This document shows positions 1 to 9,102 of a DNA stretch of 64,000 bases, one piece after another. The notes below the pieces were generated by a model. That model worked only from the letters and a program-made list of their open reading frames with translations, was not told where the DNA came from and did not search any database. Source of the stretch: Actinacidiphila paucisporea. Lineage in GTDB: Bacteria > Actinomycetota > Actinomycetes > Streptomycetales > Streptomycetaceae. A program made the translations under genes and the position numbers. The stretch is taken from the NCBI RefSeq assembly GCF_900142575.1, contig NZ_FRBI01000015.1, positions 4,829 to 68,828 on the forward strand. The letters run 5' to 3'. How positions within the stretch are numbered: the first letter of the stretch is position 1; every line of letters begins with the position of its first letter.

Positions 1-3000
1 GACCAGTCGACCTTCGAGGTCGGCGCGTCCACGTGCAGCGTGCGCGGCAGCACGCCGTTCCGCATCGCCTCGACCATCTTGATCACACCCGCGACGCCCG
101 CCGCCGCCTGGGCGTGGCCGATGTTCGACTTCAACGAGCCCAGCCACAGCGGCTGTTCGACCGGCCGCCCGGCACCGTAGGTCGCCAGCAGCGCCTGGGC
201 CTCGATCGGGTCGCCCAGCGTCGTGCCCGTGCCGTGCGCCTCGACCGCGTCCACATCGGGCGCCGACAACCGCGCGTTGGCGAGTGCCTGCCTGATCACC
301 CGTTCCTGGGAAGGCCCGTTGGGCGCGGTGAGGCCGTTCGAGGCACCGTCCTGGTTCACCGCGGAGCCGCGCACGACGGCGAGTACCTGGTGCCCCAGCC
401 GCTGCGCGTCGGAGAGCCGTTCCAGTACCAGTACCCCCACGCCCTCCGACCAGGCGGTGCCGTCGGCGGCGTCCGCGAACGCCTTGCAACGCCCGTCCTC
501 CGCCAGTGCGCGCTGCCGCGAGAACTCCACGAACGACGTCGGCCTGGCCATGACGGCCACGCCCCCCGCCAGCGCGAGCGTGCACTCGCCGTCGCGCAGC
601 GACTGGGCGGCGAGGTGCAGCGCGACCAGCGACGACGAGCACGCGGTGTCCACCGTGACCGAGGGCCCCTCAAGGCCGAGGGTGTACGAGACCCGACCCG
701 ACGCCACGGAACCCGAGTTGCCGGTGCCGAGATAGCCCTCAAGGCCCTCCGGGACGTCACCCAGACCGGTCGCGTAGTCGTGATACATCAGGCCGGAGAA
801 GACTCCGACCGGTGCCGCCCGCAGCGCGGTCGGGTCGAGCCCGGCCGACTCCAGCGCCTCCCAGGAGACTTCCAGCAGCAGCCGCTGCTGCGGGTCCATC
901 GCCAGTGCCTCGCGCGGCGAGATCCCGAACAGGTCGGCGTCGAAGTCGCCCGCGGCGGACAGGAATCCGCCGTGCCGGGTGTACGAGGTGCCGGGCACGT
1001 CGGGGTCGGGGTCGTAGAGCGCGTCCAGGTCCCAGCCTCGGTCTGCGGGGAATTCGCCGATGCCGTCGAGGCCTTCCGCGACCAGCTGCCACAGGTCGGC
1101 GGGCGAGTTCACGCCGCCCGGCAGCCGGCAGGCCATGCCGACGATCGCGACCGGCTCGTCCGAGTGGGCCCGAGCGGCGCCCGCGGCGGCCGGGGCGGCC
1201 GGGGCGGCCGGCGGCCGCCCGTACAGTACGTCGAGCAGATGCCGGGCCACGGCGGCGGGGGTGGGACGGTCGAAGGCGAGAGTGGCCGGCAGCCGCAGTC
1301 CGGTCGCGGCGGCGAGCCGGTCGCGCAGGCCGACCGCGGCGAGCGAGGTGTAGCCGAGGTCCTTGAACGGCCGCTCGGCCGGTACGGTCGCGTGGCCCGG
1401 GACCACCGCGGCGGCCTCTGTGCGGGTCAGATCCAGCAGGACGCGCAGGCGCTGGTCGTCGGCGAGGCCGTCCAGGCGGCGGCGCAGGGCCGTCGCGGCG
1501 GCGTTGTCAGGGAGCGGAGCGGGAGCCGTCGCCCGGGTGTCGATCAGGCCGCGCAGCGACGCGGGCACCGCCGCCGGGTCGAGCGCGTCCAGGCCGTCGG
1601 TGTCCAGCCTGAGCAGCAGCAGCGAGGTGTCGTCGGCGAGTTGGGCCGCGTCGAAGAGCGCCACGAGGTCGTGAGCGGTCAACCGCCCGAGCCAGTCGGG
1701 CACCGGCCGTCCGTCGCCGGCCGCGGGCCCGGTGTGCAGGACGAGGGCGGGCAGCCCGGCCCCGGCTCGCTGGTGGAGCAGCGCGTCGACGAAGGCGGCG
1801 GCCGCCTCCTCGGCCCGCCCCGCGGGACCGGGCAGCCCGCCCGCCGGGACGGCGGCGACGAAGCCGGTCACCTGCCGACGGGACACCGCGTCAAGGAGGT
1901 TGACCGCCCCGGCGGCGGTGCGCGCGAGCCCGGGGAAGACGGCGCCGGCGGTGTGGACGACGGCGTCGACACGTACCGCATCGGCGAGCAGGGACGCGGT
2001 CCGGTCCCGGTCGGCGAGGTCGCAGGCCACCAGCTCGACCGCGGCGCCGCGCGCCACGAGGTCCGCTGCCAGGTCGGCGGCCGCCTGGTCCTCCGCACCA
2101 CCCTCGCTGACCAGCAGCAGCCGTCGTACGCCGTAGGTGGCGACCAGGTGGCGTGCGACGACGGCCGCCGTGGGTCCGTCGGCGCCCGTGACCAGCACAT
2201 GCCCGCTCGGGGTGGAAAGGGTGGACGGCTCTCCGGGGGCGGCCGGGGGCGCGGCCACCTGCGAGATCCGGGGCCGCAGTGCGACTCCGTGGCGCACGGC
2301 GAGTTGCGGCTCACCTGTGGCGACCGCGGCGGCCAGCGCGACCGGCAGGTCGGCGTCCTGGGCGAGGTCCAGGAGGACCAGCCGGCCGGGACGGCTGGTC
2401 TGGGCGGCCCTGGCCAGGCCCCACAGCGCGGCCTGTACGGGACCGGGCACGGGATCGTCCGCGCCGGTGGAGACCGCGCCCCTGGTCAGCACGACCAGGG
2501 GGGTGCCGGCGAACCGCTCGTCGTCCAGCCACCCGTCGAACTGCGCCGCGAGATCCCGCACGGCGGCCTCGACCGCAGCGCCGGGGTCGACGGAGCCGCC
2601 GCCTTCGTCCGGATTCGGAGGTGAGCCGGCACGACCTGTCCAGGCGTCGCCCGGCGCCCCGGCGCCATGCTGCACGCGATCGTCCGAGTCACGGTCGGCC
2701 GCCGAAGCCGCACCTGTACCCGCACCCGCGCCTGCATCCGCGCCGATGTCCGTACCGATGTCCGTACCGAAGGAGGCGACGTTCACGACGGCGGCGTCGG
2801 GAACGGTGCCCGCGGCAGCCCGCAGTTCGGTCAGGTCGACGTAGGCGGTCGCGGGGTCGAGCGCGGCCGCGACGGCCGCGGCGTCGGTGCCCGCGACCGC
2901 CCACCGCGGGCTGGAGACGCGCGGCTCCGCGGTCGGCACGGAGGACAGCGGCAGCCAGTCGGTGCGGTACAGGTGCTCGACGTGGGCGCCCCCGGTGGCC

Positions 3001-4541
3001 CGCAGCCGTGCCGGGCCGTCCAGCAGCAGATGGCGGGTGATCTTGCCGGAGGCGGTCCGCGGGATGCGGTCGGTCTCGTACAGCTCCTCGGGAACCTTGA
3101 AGTACGACAGCCGTTCGCGGCAGGCGGCGAGCAGGGCCACCGGGTCGAGGCCTTCCGCGGTGGGGACGAGGAAGGCGACAGGCACTTCGCCGAGCACGTC
3201 GTGCGGCTTACCGGCGACGGCCACGTCCGCGACGCCCGGCACCGACCGCAGCACTTCCTCGACCTCACCGGGGTGGATGTTCTCGCCGCCGCGGATGATG
3301 AGTTCCTTGATGCGCCCGGAGATGGTGAAGTAACCGTCGGCGTCGCGGCGCGCGAGGTCGCCGGTGCGGTACCAGCCGTCGCGCAGGGCTTCCGCGGTGG
3401 CCTGCGGCTGGTTGTGGTAGCCGAGCATGACGCTCGGGCCGCGGACCCACACCTCGCCCTCCGCGCCGTCCGGGACGTCGACCCCCGTCTCCGGGTCGAC
3501 GATCCGCACCCCGAGGCCGGGCACCGGCAGCCCGCAGGAGCCCTCGACCCGGGCGCCGGTGGGCCAGTTGACGGTGATCGAGCCGCAGGTCTCGGTGGAG
3601 CCGTAGGCGTCGATGAGCGGTGCGCCGAAGGCGTCCTCGAACGAGCGGCGCAGTGCCGCCGTCGTCACCGCACCGCCGACCAGGCACATCCGCAGGTCGG
3701 GTGCGCGGAATCCGTCCTCCCGGGCGGCGCGCACCAGTTGGTGGTACATGGTGGGGACGCCCGCGAGGAAGGTCGCGGACTCCTCGCGAAGCGCGTCGAG
3801 GACGTCCCCGGCGGCGAACCCGTCGAGGAGCCGGGCGGTGGCGCCCACCGCGGTCACGCCGAGCACGCAGGCGATGTGCGACAGGCTGTGGAAGAGCGGG
3901 AGCGGCCACACCACCCGGTCGTCGGGACCGAGGCCGGGGATCGGGACGTAGCAGGCGGCAACCGACCACAGGCAGTTGCGCTGCGTGGACAGCACGCCCT
4001 TCGGGCGTCCGGTGGTGCCCGAGGTGTAGAGCATCCACGCGGGGTCGTCGAGGCCGAGGTCGTCACGCGCGGTGGTGGGAGGTTCGCTGCCGGCCAGCGT
4101 CTCGAAGGACAGCGCGCCCGCCGGCACGGGCAGGTCGCCGGTCACCACGACCCGCATGTCGGCGCGTTCGCGCAGCAGGTCGGCGAACTGCTCGGCGTGC
4201 GCCGGGTCGGTGATGACCGCGCGGGCACCGCTGTCTTCCAGCAGGTAGCCCAACTCAGCGGCGGTGAGGCGCGGGTTGAGCGGCACGGCGATAGCACCGG
4301 CCCGCAGGATGGCGAAGTAGCTCTCGACGGTCTCGACGCTGTTGCCGAGCAGGATCGCCGCACGGTCGCCGGGCTGCAGTCGATGGGCCGCGAGATGGCC
4401 CGCGATCCGCCCGGTGCGGAGCTGGAGTTCGCCGTAGGTGACGGTACGGGCCGCGTCCCGGAAGGCGGCTTTGCCGGCGCTGCGGGCGGCGTGCCCGGCC
4501 AGCAGTTCGGGTACCGGCCGGATCAGCTCGGTGCGCAGCAT
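1..4541 (-). CDS. Ansamycin-type type I polyketide synthase, loading module plus first KS (3' end outside window)
   Basis: The frame is open from ATG 4541 to the window edge (1513 codons, no stop), so this is the N-terminal part of a modular PKS. Order seen: AMP-forming ligase/adenylation domain (core YTSGTTGRPKG near residue 172, YGSTET, GWYRTGDLA), a KR-like region (about 540-930), an ACP with the phosphopantetheine motif GYTSL (Ser about 1066), and a KS from about 1130 (DTACSSS, Cys about 1301; EAHGTGT; KSNIGH). A GGAAG ribosome site lies 7 bases before ATG. Established knowledge: AHBA-primed PKSs such as RifA begin with an adenylation-ACP loading module, and the AHBA genes next door fit that role. 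The KR-like region lacks the cofactor loop and catalytic Ser/Tyr, so it is probably structural. The downstream AT and later modules lie outside the window. Confidence 0.93.
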   Translation of the reverse strand, partial: MLRTELIRPVPELLAGHAARSAGKAAFRDAARTVTYGELQLRTGRIAGHLAAHRLQPGDRAAILLGNSVETVESYFAILRAGAIAVPLNPRLTAAELGYLLEDSGARAVITDPAHAEQFADLLRERADMRVVVTGDLPVPAGALSFETLAGSEPPTTARDDLGLDDPAWMLYTSGTTGRPKGVLSTQRNCLWSVAACYVPIPGLGPDDRVVWPLPLFHSLSHIACVLGVTAVGATARLLDGFAAGDVLDALREESATFLAGVPTMYHQLVRAAREDGFRAPDLRMCLVGGAVTTAALRRSFEDAFGAPLIDAYGSTETCGSITVNWPTGARVEGSCGLPVPGLGVRIVDPETGVDVPDGAEGEVWVRGPSVMLGYHNQPQATAEALRDGWYRTGDLARRDADGYFTISGRIKELIIRGGENIHPGEVEEVLRSVPGVADVAVAGKPHDVLGEVPVAFLVPTAEGLDPVALLAACRERLSYFKVPEELYETDRIPRTASGKITRHLLLDGPARLRATGGAHVEHLYRTDWLPLSSVPTAEPRVSSPRWAVAGTDAAAVAAALDPATAYVDLTELRAAAGTVPDAAVVNVASFGTDIGTDIGADAGAGAGTGAASAADRDSDDRVQHGAGAPGDAWTGRAGSPPNPDEGGGSVDPGAAVEAAVRDLAAQFDGWLDDERFAGTPLVVLTRGAVSTGADDPVPGPVQAALWGLARAAQTSRPGRLVLLDLAQDADLPVALAAAVATGEPQLAVRHGVALRPRISQVAAPPAAPGEPSTLSTPSGHVLVTGADGPTAAVVARHLVATYGVRRLLLVSEGGAEDQAAADLAADLVARGAAVELVACDLADRDRTASLLADAVRVDAVVHTAGAVFPGLARTAAGAVNLLDAVSRRQVTGFVAAVPAGGLPGPAGRAEEAAAAFVDALLHQRAGAGLPALVLHTGPAAGDGRPVPDWLGRLTAHDLVALFDAAQLADDTSLLLLRLDTDGLDALDPAAVPASLRGLIDTRATAPAPLPDNAAATALRRRLDGLADDQRLRVLLDLTRTEAAAVVPGHATVPAERPFKDLGYTSLAAVGLRDRLAAATGLRLPATLAFDRPTPAAVARHLLDVLYGRPPAAPAAPAAAGAARAHSDEPVAIVGMACRLPGGVNSPADLWQLVAEGLDGIGEFPADRGWDLDALYDPDPDVPGTSYTRHGGFLSAAGDFDADLFGISPREALAMDPQQRLLLEVSWEALESAGLDPTALRAAPVGVFSGLMYHDYATGLGDVPEGLEGYLGTGNSGSVASGRVSYTLGLEGPSVTVDTACSSSLVALHLAAQSLRDGECTLALAGGVAVMARPTSFVEFSRQRALAEDGRCKAFADAADGTAWSEGVGVLVLERLSDAQRLGHQVLAVVRGSAVNQDGASNGLTAPNGPSQERVIRQALANARLSAPDVDAVEAHGTGTTLGDPIEAQALLATYGAGRPVEQPLWLGSLKSNIGHAQAAAGVAGVIKMVEAMRNGVLPRTLHVDAPTSKVDW

Positions 4542-4921
4542 GCCGTCACTTCCTTACGTCCCTGGTTCCCTGGGTCCCTGCGTGGGTGGTCACATGTCGC
4601 TCGCCGTACGGACACGGGTCGTACCGATGCGTGCCGTACCGGACCGTGCGGCACGGACGGGAGCGGTACGACGCCGCGCGTCATGCGCGGACGCCTGTCG
4701 CGCGGTCGCGGTGGAACGCCGCGCCCTTGCGGCCGGCCGTGTCCGCATCGACGGCCCGGCGGTACGGAATTTCCGGCACCGGCGAGTTGTGTCGTATGCG
4801 GTGGACCGGGAAATCGCCGGCGGAATTCCCCGCCGCTCCCAGTGTTGTCGCCCGCCCGCGGACGGCCGCCCCTAACCGTCCCCCTATGAAGGCCCTGTCC
4901 CCGCCCGGCGCAATACGCAAT
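4542..4921. promoter_or_regulatory. Leader/promoter region of the PKS gene
   Basis: No convincing gene lies in these 380 bases. They must contain the PKS promoter if the hairpin just to the right ends rifM transcription. A run of interspersed GTACGG/GTACCG hexamers spans about 4605-4675. I cannot define a -10/-35 pair with confidence. Confidence 0.4.
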
Positions 4922-4953
4922 GCGCCCCGGTACTGGGGCGAGTACCGGGGCGC
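4922..4953. terminator. Strong hairpin downstream of rifM
   Basis: A perfect 13-bp stem (GCGCCCCGGTACT at 4922-4934, its complement at 4941-4953) encloses a 6-base loop. It starts about 50 bases past the rifM stop at 5005. No U-run follows, as is common for Streptomyces terminators. The position suggests it ends the leftward rifK-L-M transcript and insulates the PKS gene. Confidence 0.6.
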
Positions 4954-5004
4954 GTGCGGGAGAGGCGGGCGGGGGAGCCGGGACAGCGGCGGTGCGGGCC
5001 GCAG

Positions 5005-5766
5005 TCAGCGGGCGGTGGCCCGGACAGCGGTCGGGCACAGCGTGAGCAGGTCCGCGGGGCGGCGCAGGACCGCGTCGGGCGCCGCGGCCAGCAGCGCGCT
5101 CTCGTCGGCCTCGCCCCACAGCGCGGCGACCGCGGTGACGCCGGCGCCACGAGCGCTGGTCAGATCGGTCACCGCGTCGCCGACCATCATCGCCTTTTCC
5201 GGCCCCACCTTGAGCAGTTCGAGAGCACGCAGTACGATATCGGGTGCCGGTTTGGCCCGCGCGACCTCGTCGGAGCCGATGACATGGGCGAAGTACGGCA
5301 GCAGGCCGAGCCCGTCGAGCAGGGACCTGGCGCGGGGCCCGCTCTTGCCGGTCGCGACGGCCAACCGCAGTCCTCGCTCCCGTAGTTCGGATAGCAGCTC
5401 GGGCACGCCGGCGAAGACGGTGACCTGGTGGGCGAGCCGGTAGCTCTCCCGTACGAACGGTTCCTCCAACTCAAGGGGGAGCCCCATGATGCGCATGATG
5501 TCGGGGAAGTAGCGGCCCAGATGCCGGCTGTACTCCTCGAACGGTGCCCGCCCGTCGCCGACCACTTCGGAGTACGCGGTCAGGAACGCCTGTCGCATCA
5601 CCCCGAAGCTGTCGACGATCACCCCGTCGAGGTCGAACACCACGACCTCGGGCGTGGGCTCCGGCCTGGTGAACGCCGAACCGGGCGGATGTTCTCGGTG
5701 CACCGTGCGGGGTATGGACGCCGCGCCGGGCGCGGTGGGTGGCGTGCGGAAGGCGGGTGCGGACAC
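5005..5766 (-). CDS. rifM: HAD-family phosphatase of AHBA/kanosamine biosynthesis (RifM-like)
   Basis: All four HAD motifs are visible: VVVFDLDGVIVDS (nucleophile and acid/base Asp), VATGKSG, the Lys in ARAKPAPD, and MVGDAVTDL. RifM homologues act with RifK and RifL in making kanosamine from UDP-glucose for AHBA; the gene sits third in a rifK-rifL-rifM order. GTG 5766 is chosen as start because GGAGA lies 4 bases upstream. The open frame extends further up only through a tandem repeat, and the family is about 230 residues. This start gives 253 residues with a poorly conserved Pro-rich N-terminus of about 35. A later start nearer the first HAD motif is possible. Confidence 0.9.
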   Translation of the reverse strand: MSAPAFRTPPTAPGAASIPRTVHREHPPGSAFTRPEPTPEVVVFDLDGVIVDSFGVMRQAFLTAYSEVVGDGRAPFEEYSRHLGRYFPDIMRIMGLPLELEEPFVRESYRLAHQVTVFAGVPELLSELRERGLRLAVATGKSGPRARSLLDGLGLLPYFAHVIGSDEVARAKPAPDIVLRALELLKVGPEKAMMVGDAVTDLTSARGAGVTAVAALWGEADESALLAAAPDAVLRRPADLLTLCPTAVRATAR

Positions 5767-5805
5767 GGGGTCTCCATGTGGGTGTGGTGGGGCTCCCGGG
5801 CGGAT

Positions 5806-5970
5806 GGCCGGGTGGGGCGACGGAATGGTCGGCCGGGTGGGGCGACGGAATGGTCGGCCGGGTGGGGCGGAAGGACTGGTCGGCCGGGTGGGGCGGAAGG
5901 ACTGGTCGGCCGGGGCGGGGCGGAAGGACTGGTCGGCCGGGGCGGGGCGGAAGGACTGGTCGGCCGGGGC
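5806..5970. repeat. Minisatellite, six and a third 25-27 bp units
   Basis: Six full direct repeats fill the rifL-rifM gap: 5806-5830, 5831-5855 (25 bp each), 5856-5881, 5882-5907 (26 bp each), 5908-5934 and 5935-5961 (27 bp each), then a partial unit. Each begins GGCCGGG and ends GGTC. Neighbouring units are identical in pairs, so the length steps 25, 26, 27. Read leftward, the 27-bp units encode a 9-residue repeat, DQSFRPAPA, in frame with rifM, but an upstream rifM start is not supported. Confidence 0.9.
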
Positions 5971-6018
5971 GGCCTTGCCGGTGGTGATCAACCGGCCGAC
6001 TGCGCCGGTCCGGGCCGG

Positions 6019-7329
6019 CTACGGAGCCGGCGTGCGAGCCGGGACGTGGCTCCGCCGCCGGACCGCGGCTTCGGCGGACGCGGCGGCCGTCGGTGCGGCC
6101 TCGGGCTGCGCGGATTCGGGAACGGCGGTCTCGGGCAGTGCGGTCTCGGGAAGCGCGGTCGCGGATCTCCCGGCGCCCTGAGCCACCGCGGCCGAGTCGT
6201 AGAGTCGCTCGATCACGGCGATCGTGCGGCGGGCGTGGGCGACGGCGGCGCCCCGCTCGTCGGGGTCGGCGAGCAGCGCGGGCAGGACGTCGAGTTGGCG
6301 GGTGTACTCGGCGCCGATCTCCTCCGCAGGCACCGGCACCGCCGTGGTCACGCCGTCGCGGGTGTGGTTCAGCAGCGAGGTCGGCCTGCGGTTCGGGCTG
6401 AAGCCGAAGGTGCAGGTGAGGGTCGCGCTGCCGGCGGCGCCCTCGACTCTGATGCGGGTGGTGTCGAGCGCTTCGTGCGAGGCCCAACTCGCGCGCAGCG
6501 CCACCGAGACCCCGCGGTCGGTGACCAGGAAACCGCGTGCGGTGTCCTCCACGTCACCGCCCGGGCGCTGCCCGCCAGTGCCGCGCCATGCGGCCGCCCC
6601 GGCACCGCTGTTGACGAAGTCCGCGGAGACCGTGCCGAGGGCCTGTCCGAAGGCGGGTAGCGTGCCCAGCAACGGCCCCACCGTGTCGAGCAGGTGCCAG
6701 CCGAGGTCCACCAGGGCGCCGCCGCCCGACAGCCGGCGGCTGGTGAACCAGCCGCCCGCGTCGGGGACTCCGCTGGCCCGGACCCAGGCGAGGTCGATGT
6801 GCCGGATCGGTCCCAACTCGGCGGTGAGCGTCCGCAGCGCCTGGACGTCGGCGCGGTAGCGGGCCGCGCTGCCCGCCAACAGCACTGCGCCGCCGTCCCG
6901 TTCGGCGGCGGCCAACTGGTCGGCCTCGGCGACGGTCAGGCACACCGGCTTCTCCAGGAAGACCGGGATCCCGCGGCGGAGCAGCCCGGCGGCGACCGGG
7001 GCGTGCAGGTGGTTGGGCACCGCCACCACGGCCAGGTCGACCTGCGCGGGGTCGAGGTCGTCGGCGTCGGCGAGCACCATGGGCCGGGGACCGGGCGCGC
7101 TCCCGGAACCGGAACCAGCGGCCGCGCGGATGGCCGGGTCGGGCTCGACCAGGGCAGCGAGGGCGTAACCGGGATGGGCGTCGAGCCGGGGCCGCCAGAT
7201 GGAGCGCCCCGCCCAACCGAGCCCCACCAGCGCCACCCGCACCGGCCCCTGCGGCACCCCGGGACCCTCCCCAGGGCCTTCCCCGGGACCGGAAGCCGTC
7301 CCCCGGGGCTGCGTGCCGCCGGTGCTCAC
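6019..7329 (-). CDS. rifL: Gfo/Idh/MocA-type oxidoreductase of AHBA biosynthesis (RifL-like)
   Basis: The N-terminal Rossmann motif VALVGLGWAGRSIW (about residues 34-47) and the EKPVCLTV segment are typical of glucose-fructose-oxidoreductase-fold dehydrogenases. RifL homologues are thought to oxidise UDP-glucose at C3 so that RifK can transaminate it toward UDP-kanosamine. GTG 7329 overlaps the rifK stop (GTGA), which fixes the start and implies translational coupling. The product is 436 residues with a Gly/Pro-rich leader of about 30 and an Ala/Pro-rich tail. It is the middle gene of rifK-L-M, about 250 bases before rifM, with the minisatellite between. Confidence 0.92.
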   Translation of the reverse strand: MSTGGTQPRGTASGPGEGPGEGPGVPQGPVRVALVGLGWAGRSIWRPRLDAHPGYALAALVEPDPAIRAAAGSGSGSAPGPRPMVLADADDLDPAQVDLAVVAVPNHLHAPVAAGLLRRGIPVFLEKPVCLTVAEADQLAAAERDGGAVLLAGSAARYRADVQALRTLTAELGPIRHIDLAWVRASGVPDAGGWFTSRRLSGGGALVDLGWHLLDTVGPLLGTLPAFGQALGTVSADFVNSGAGAAAWRGTGGQRPGGDVEDTARGFLVTDRGVSVALRASWASHEALDTTRIRVEGAAGSATLTCTFGFSPNRRPTSLLNHTRDGVTTAVPVPAEEIGAEYTRQLDVLPALLADPDERGAAVAHARRTIAVIERLYDSAAVAQGAGRSATALPETALPETAVPESAQPEAAPTAAASAEAAVRRRSHVPARTPAP

Positions 7330-8492
7330 AGGGCGGCCAGGGCGTCGGTGAGGATCTGCGCGATGTCGTGGATCTGCTGTTCTCCGGCCAGCAGGGTGCG
7401 GTGGTGCAGCCATATCCCGTCCGCGGTCAGCGCCTCGGTGACGGGGTTGCGGCGGGCGAGGTCGCCGACGGTGGTGTCGGGCGCGCCGGTCTCCCAGAAC
7501 CCGTCGGAGCGGTAGATCGCCCGGAAGGCGACGAAGGCCGGGAGTCCCCGCGCGATCAGGTCGTCGACCAGCGCGTCCCTGCGCTGCTCGCCGAGGCCGG
7601 GCACCTGGAACATCGCCATGTAGTGCGGCATCCGGTCGACCCGTTCGTCGCGGCCCTGCGGCACGACGCCCGGGATCTCGGCGAGCAGTCGCCGCAGCAC
7701 CGCCGAGCGCTGCTCGCGGACGGCGATCTGCTCGTCCAGGCGGCCGAGTTGGGCGCGCAGCACGCTCGCGGAGAATTCGTTGAGCCGGAAGTTGGAACCG
7801 GACGTCTGGTGGAAGTATTTGCGGTCGGTCGGCGGCCGGCCGCAACTGTGCCGCAGAAACGCCTCCTCGTACGAGGCGTTGTCGGGGAAGGTGACGGCGC
7901 CGCCTTCGCCGGCGGTCATCAACTTGCCGTTCTGGAAGCTGAATGCGGCGATCGAGCCGAGCGCGCCCGCCCGCCGGCCGCGCCACTGGGCGCCGTGCGC
8001 GTGCGCGGCGTCCTGGATCACCGGCACCCCGGTGTCCGCGGAGAGCTTGTCGAGCGCGTCCATGTCCGCGAAGTGGCCCGCCATGTGCACCGGCATGATC
8101 GCCCGGGTGCGCGGGGTGACCGCCTCGGCCGCCGCGGCCACGTCCAGGCAGTACGTCTCCGGGTCCACATCCACCGGTACCGCGACGGCGCCGAGCCGCT
8201 GGGCCGCCTGCGAGGACGAGATGAAGGTGAAGGCGGGCACGATGACCTCGGTGCCGTGGCTGACGCCGAGTACCTGCAGGGCCAGTTCGAGTGCGTGGGT
8301 GCCGTTGGTGACCGCCAGCGCGCGTTCCGCACCGTGGTAGTCGGCGAACTCGCGCTCGAAGGAGTCGACTTCGCTGCCGCCGATACGCCACCACTGGCCC
8401 TGTTCCAGCGCGCGTATCAGCCCTTCCCGCTCCGCCGCGTCGTACTGCGGCCACGCGGGGAAGTCGGGGGCCGGATGCCGGTCGGCGCTCAT
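7326..8492 (-). CDS. rifK: AHBA synthase, PLP-dependent (RifK)
   Basis: The 388-residue product matches the usual RifK length and character: FPAWPQYDAAE near the N-terminus, ALEQGQWWR, TNGTHALELALQVLG, and the PLP-Lys segment FSFQNGKLMTAGEGG (Lys about 187). AHBA synthase aromatises 5-amino-5-deoxy-3-dehydroshikimate to 3-amino-5-hydroxybenzoate and, with RifL, also acts as the transaminase in kanosamine formation. It is the marker gene of ansamycin and mitomycin clusters. ATG 8492 matches the family N-terminus; the longer frame to 8573 adds residues not seen in homologues. It is the first gene of the leftward rifK-L-M unit and is divergent from rifJ. Confidence 0.97.
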   Translation of the reverse strand: MSADRHPAPDFPAWPQYDAAEREGLIRALEQGQWWRIGGSEVDSFEREFADYHGAERALAVTNGTHALELALQVLGVSHGTEVIVPAFTFISSSQAAQRLGAVAVPVDVDPETYCLDVAAAAEAVTPRTRAIMPVHMAGHFADMDALDKLSADTGVPVIQDAAHAHGAQWRGRRAGALGSIAAFSFQNGKLMTAGEGGAVTFPDNASYEEAFLRHSCGRPPTDRKYFHQTSGSNFRLNEFSASVLRAQLGRLDEQIAVREQRSAVLRRLLAEIPGVVPQGRDERVDRMPHYMAMFQVPGLGEQRRDALVDDLIARGLPAFVAFRAIYRSDGFWETGAPDTTVGDLARRNPVTEALTADGIWLHHRTLLAGEQQIHDIAQILTDALAAL

Positions 8493-8664
8493 GATTCCCG
8501 CCGCCTTTCTTATTCGGGGATGGTGCGAGGATTCGGTGATAAGCACGCTAACCCACGGAATAAAGATCGTCACCTCCCCTATCCACCCCCCTATATTTCC
8601 CTTGTCCCATACGGCTGTCCGTAATTGCGTCGGCCGTGCGGTCCTGAACTGTTATAACCGGTCC
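8493..8664. promoter_or_regulatory. Divergent rifK/rifJ promoter region
   Basis: These 172 bases separate the two AHBA transcription units and are clearly richer in A+T than the surroundings. A TTATAA stretch (8652-8657) lies 7 bases before rifJ ATG. The heptamer CCCCTAT occurs twice at 8576-8582 and 8588-8594, a 12-base spacing loosely like the direct repeats bound by SARP regulators. That is a weak hint linking it to the SARP gene at 12225. Confidence 0.6.
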
Positions 8665-9102
8665 ATGAGCGAACTGCTTTTGTTGAACGGACCGAATCTG
8701 GGGATACTGGGCCGGCGGGAACCGGAGATCTACGGCACCGACACGCTCGACGACATCGTCGCGGCGGTCGGCGCGGAGGTCGCCGAGCGCGGCTGGAAGG
8801 TGGTGTCGGTCCAGCGCGAGTCCGAGGGCCAACTCATCGAGGCGGTGCACGACGCGTACGAGGGGGTCGGCGCGATAGTGAACCCCGGCGCGCTGATGAT
8901 CGCCGGATGGGGACTGCGGGACGCGCTTGCCGCCTATCCGCGGCCGTGGATCGAGGTGCATCTGTCGAACGTGTGGGCGCGTGAGACCTTCCGGCACGAG
9001 TCCGTGCTCGCGCCGATCGCGAGCGGTGTGATCGTGGGCCTAGGGTCGCTCGGCTACCGGCTGGCCGCACAGGCGCTGCTGGCGAAGGTGCCGCGGCCCT
9101 GA
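8665..9102 (+). CDS. rifJ: Type II dehydroquinate dehydratase, aminoDHQ dehydratase (RifJ-like)
   Basis: At 145 residues it is the usual type II dehydroquinase size, with NGPNLGILGRREPEIYG carrying the catalytic Arg and Tyr region, and the WIEVHLSN His segment. In the aminoshikimate pathway it dehydrates 5-deoxy-5-aminodehydroquinate to aminodehydroshikimate, the AHBA synthase substrate. The conserved NPGAYTHTS loop of primary enzymes reads NPGALMIAGW here, so the loop His is missing. First of the rifJ-N-G-I operon; its stop shares a base with the rifN ATG (TGATG). Confidence 0.93.
   Translation: MSELLLLNGPNLGILGRREPEIYGTDTLDDIVAAVGAEVAERGWKVVSVQRESEGQLIEAVHDAYEGVGAIVNPGALMIAGWGLRDALAAYPRPWIEVHLSNVWARETFRHESVLAPIASGVIVGLGSLGYRLAAQALLAKVPRP

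Noticed and set aside
33..2624. Plus-strand 863-codon open frame across the PKS region
   Set aside because: It is antisense to the PKS frame, rich in Arg/Gly with no domain, and arises from high GC codon bias.
5806..5970. Possible CRISPR-like array
   Set aside because: The units are contiguous tandem repeats without unique spacers.
5767..5991. rifM starting at TTG 5991 through the repeat
   Set aside because: This would add a 75-residue repeat extension absent from RifM; GTG 5766 has a ribosome site.
6019..8454. Leftward 811-codon frame covering rifL and rifK
   Set aside because: Only its last 436 codons match RifL; the part above 7329 is antiparallel-frame noise under rifK.
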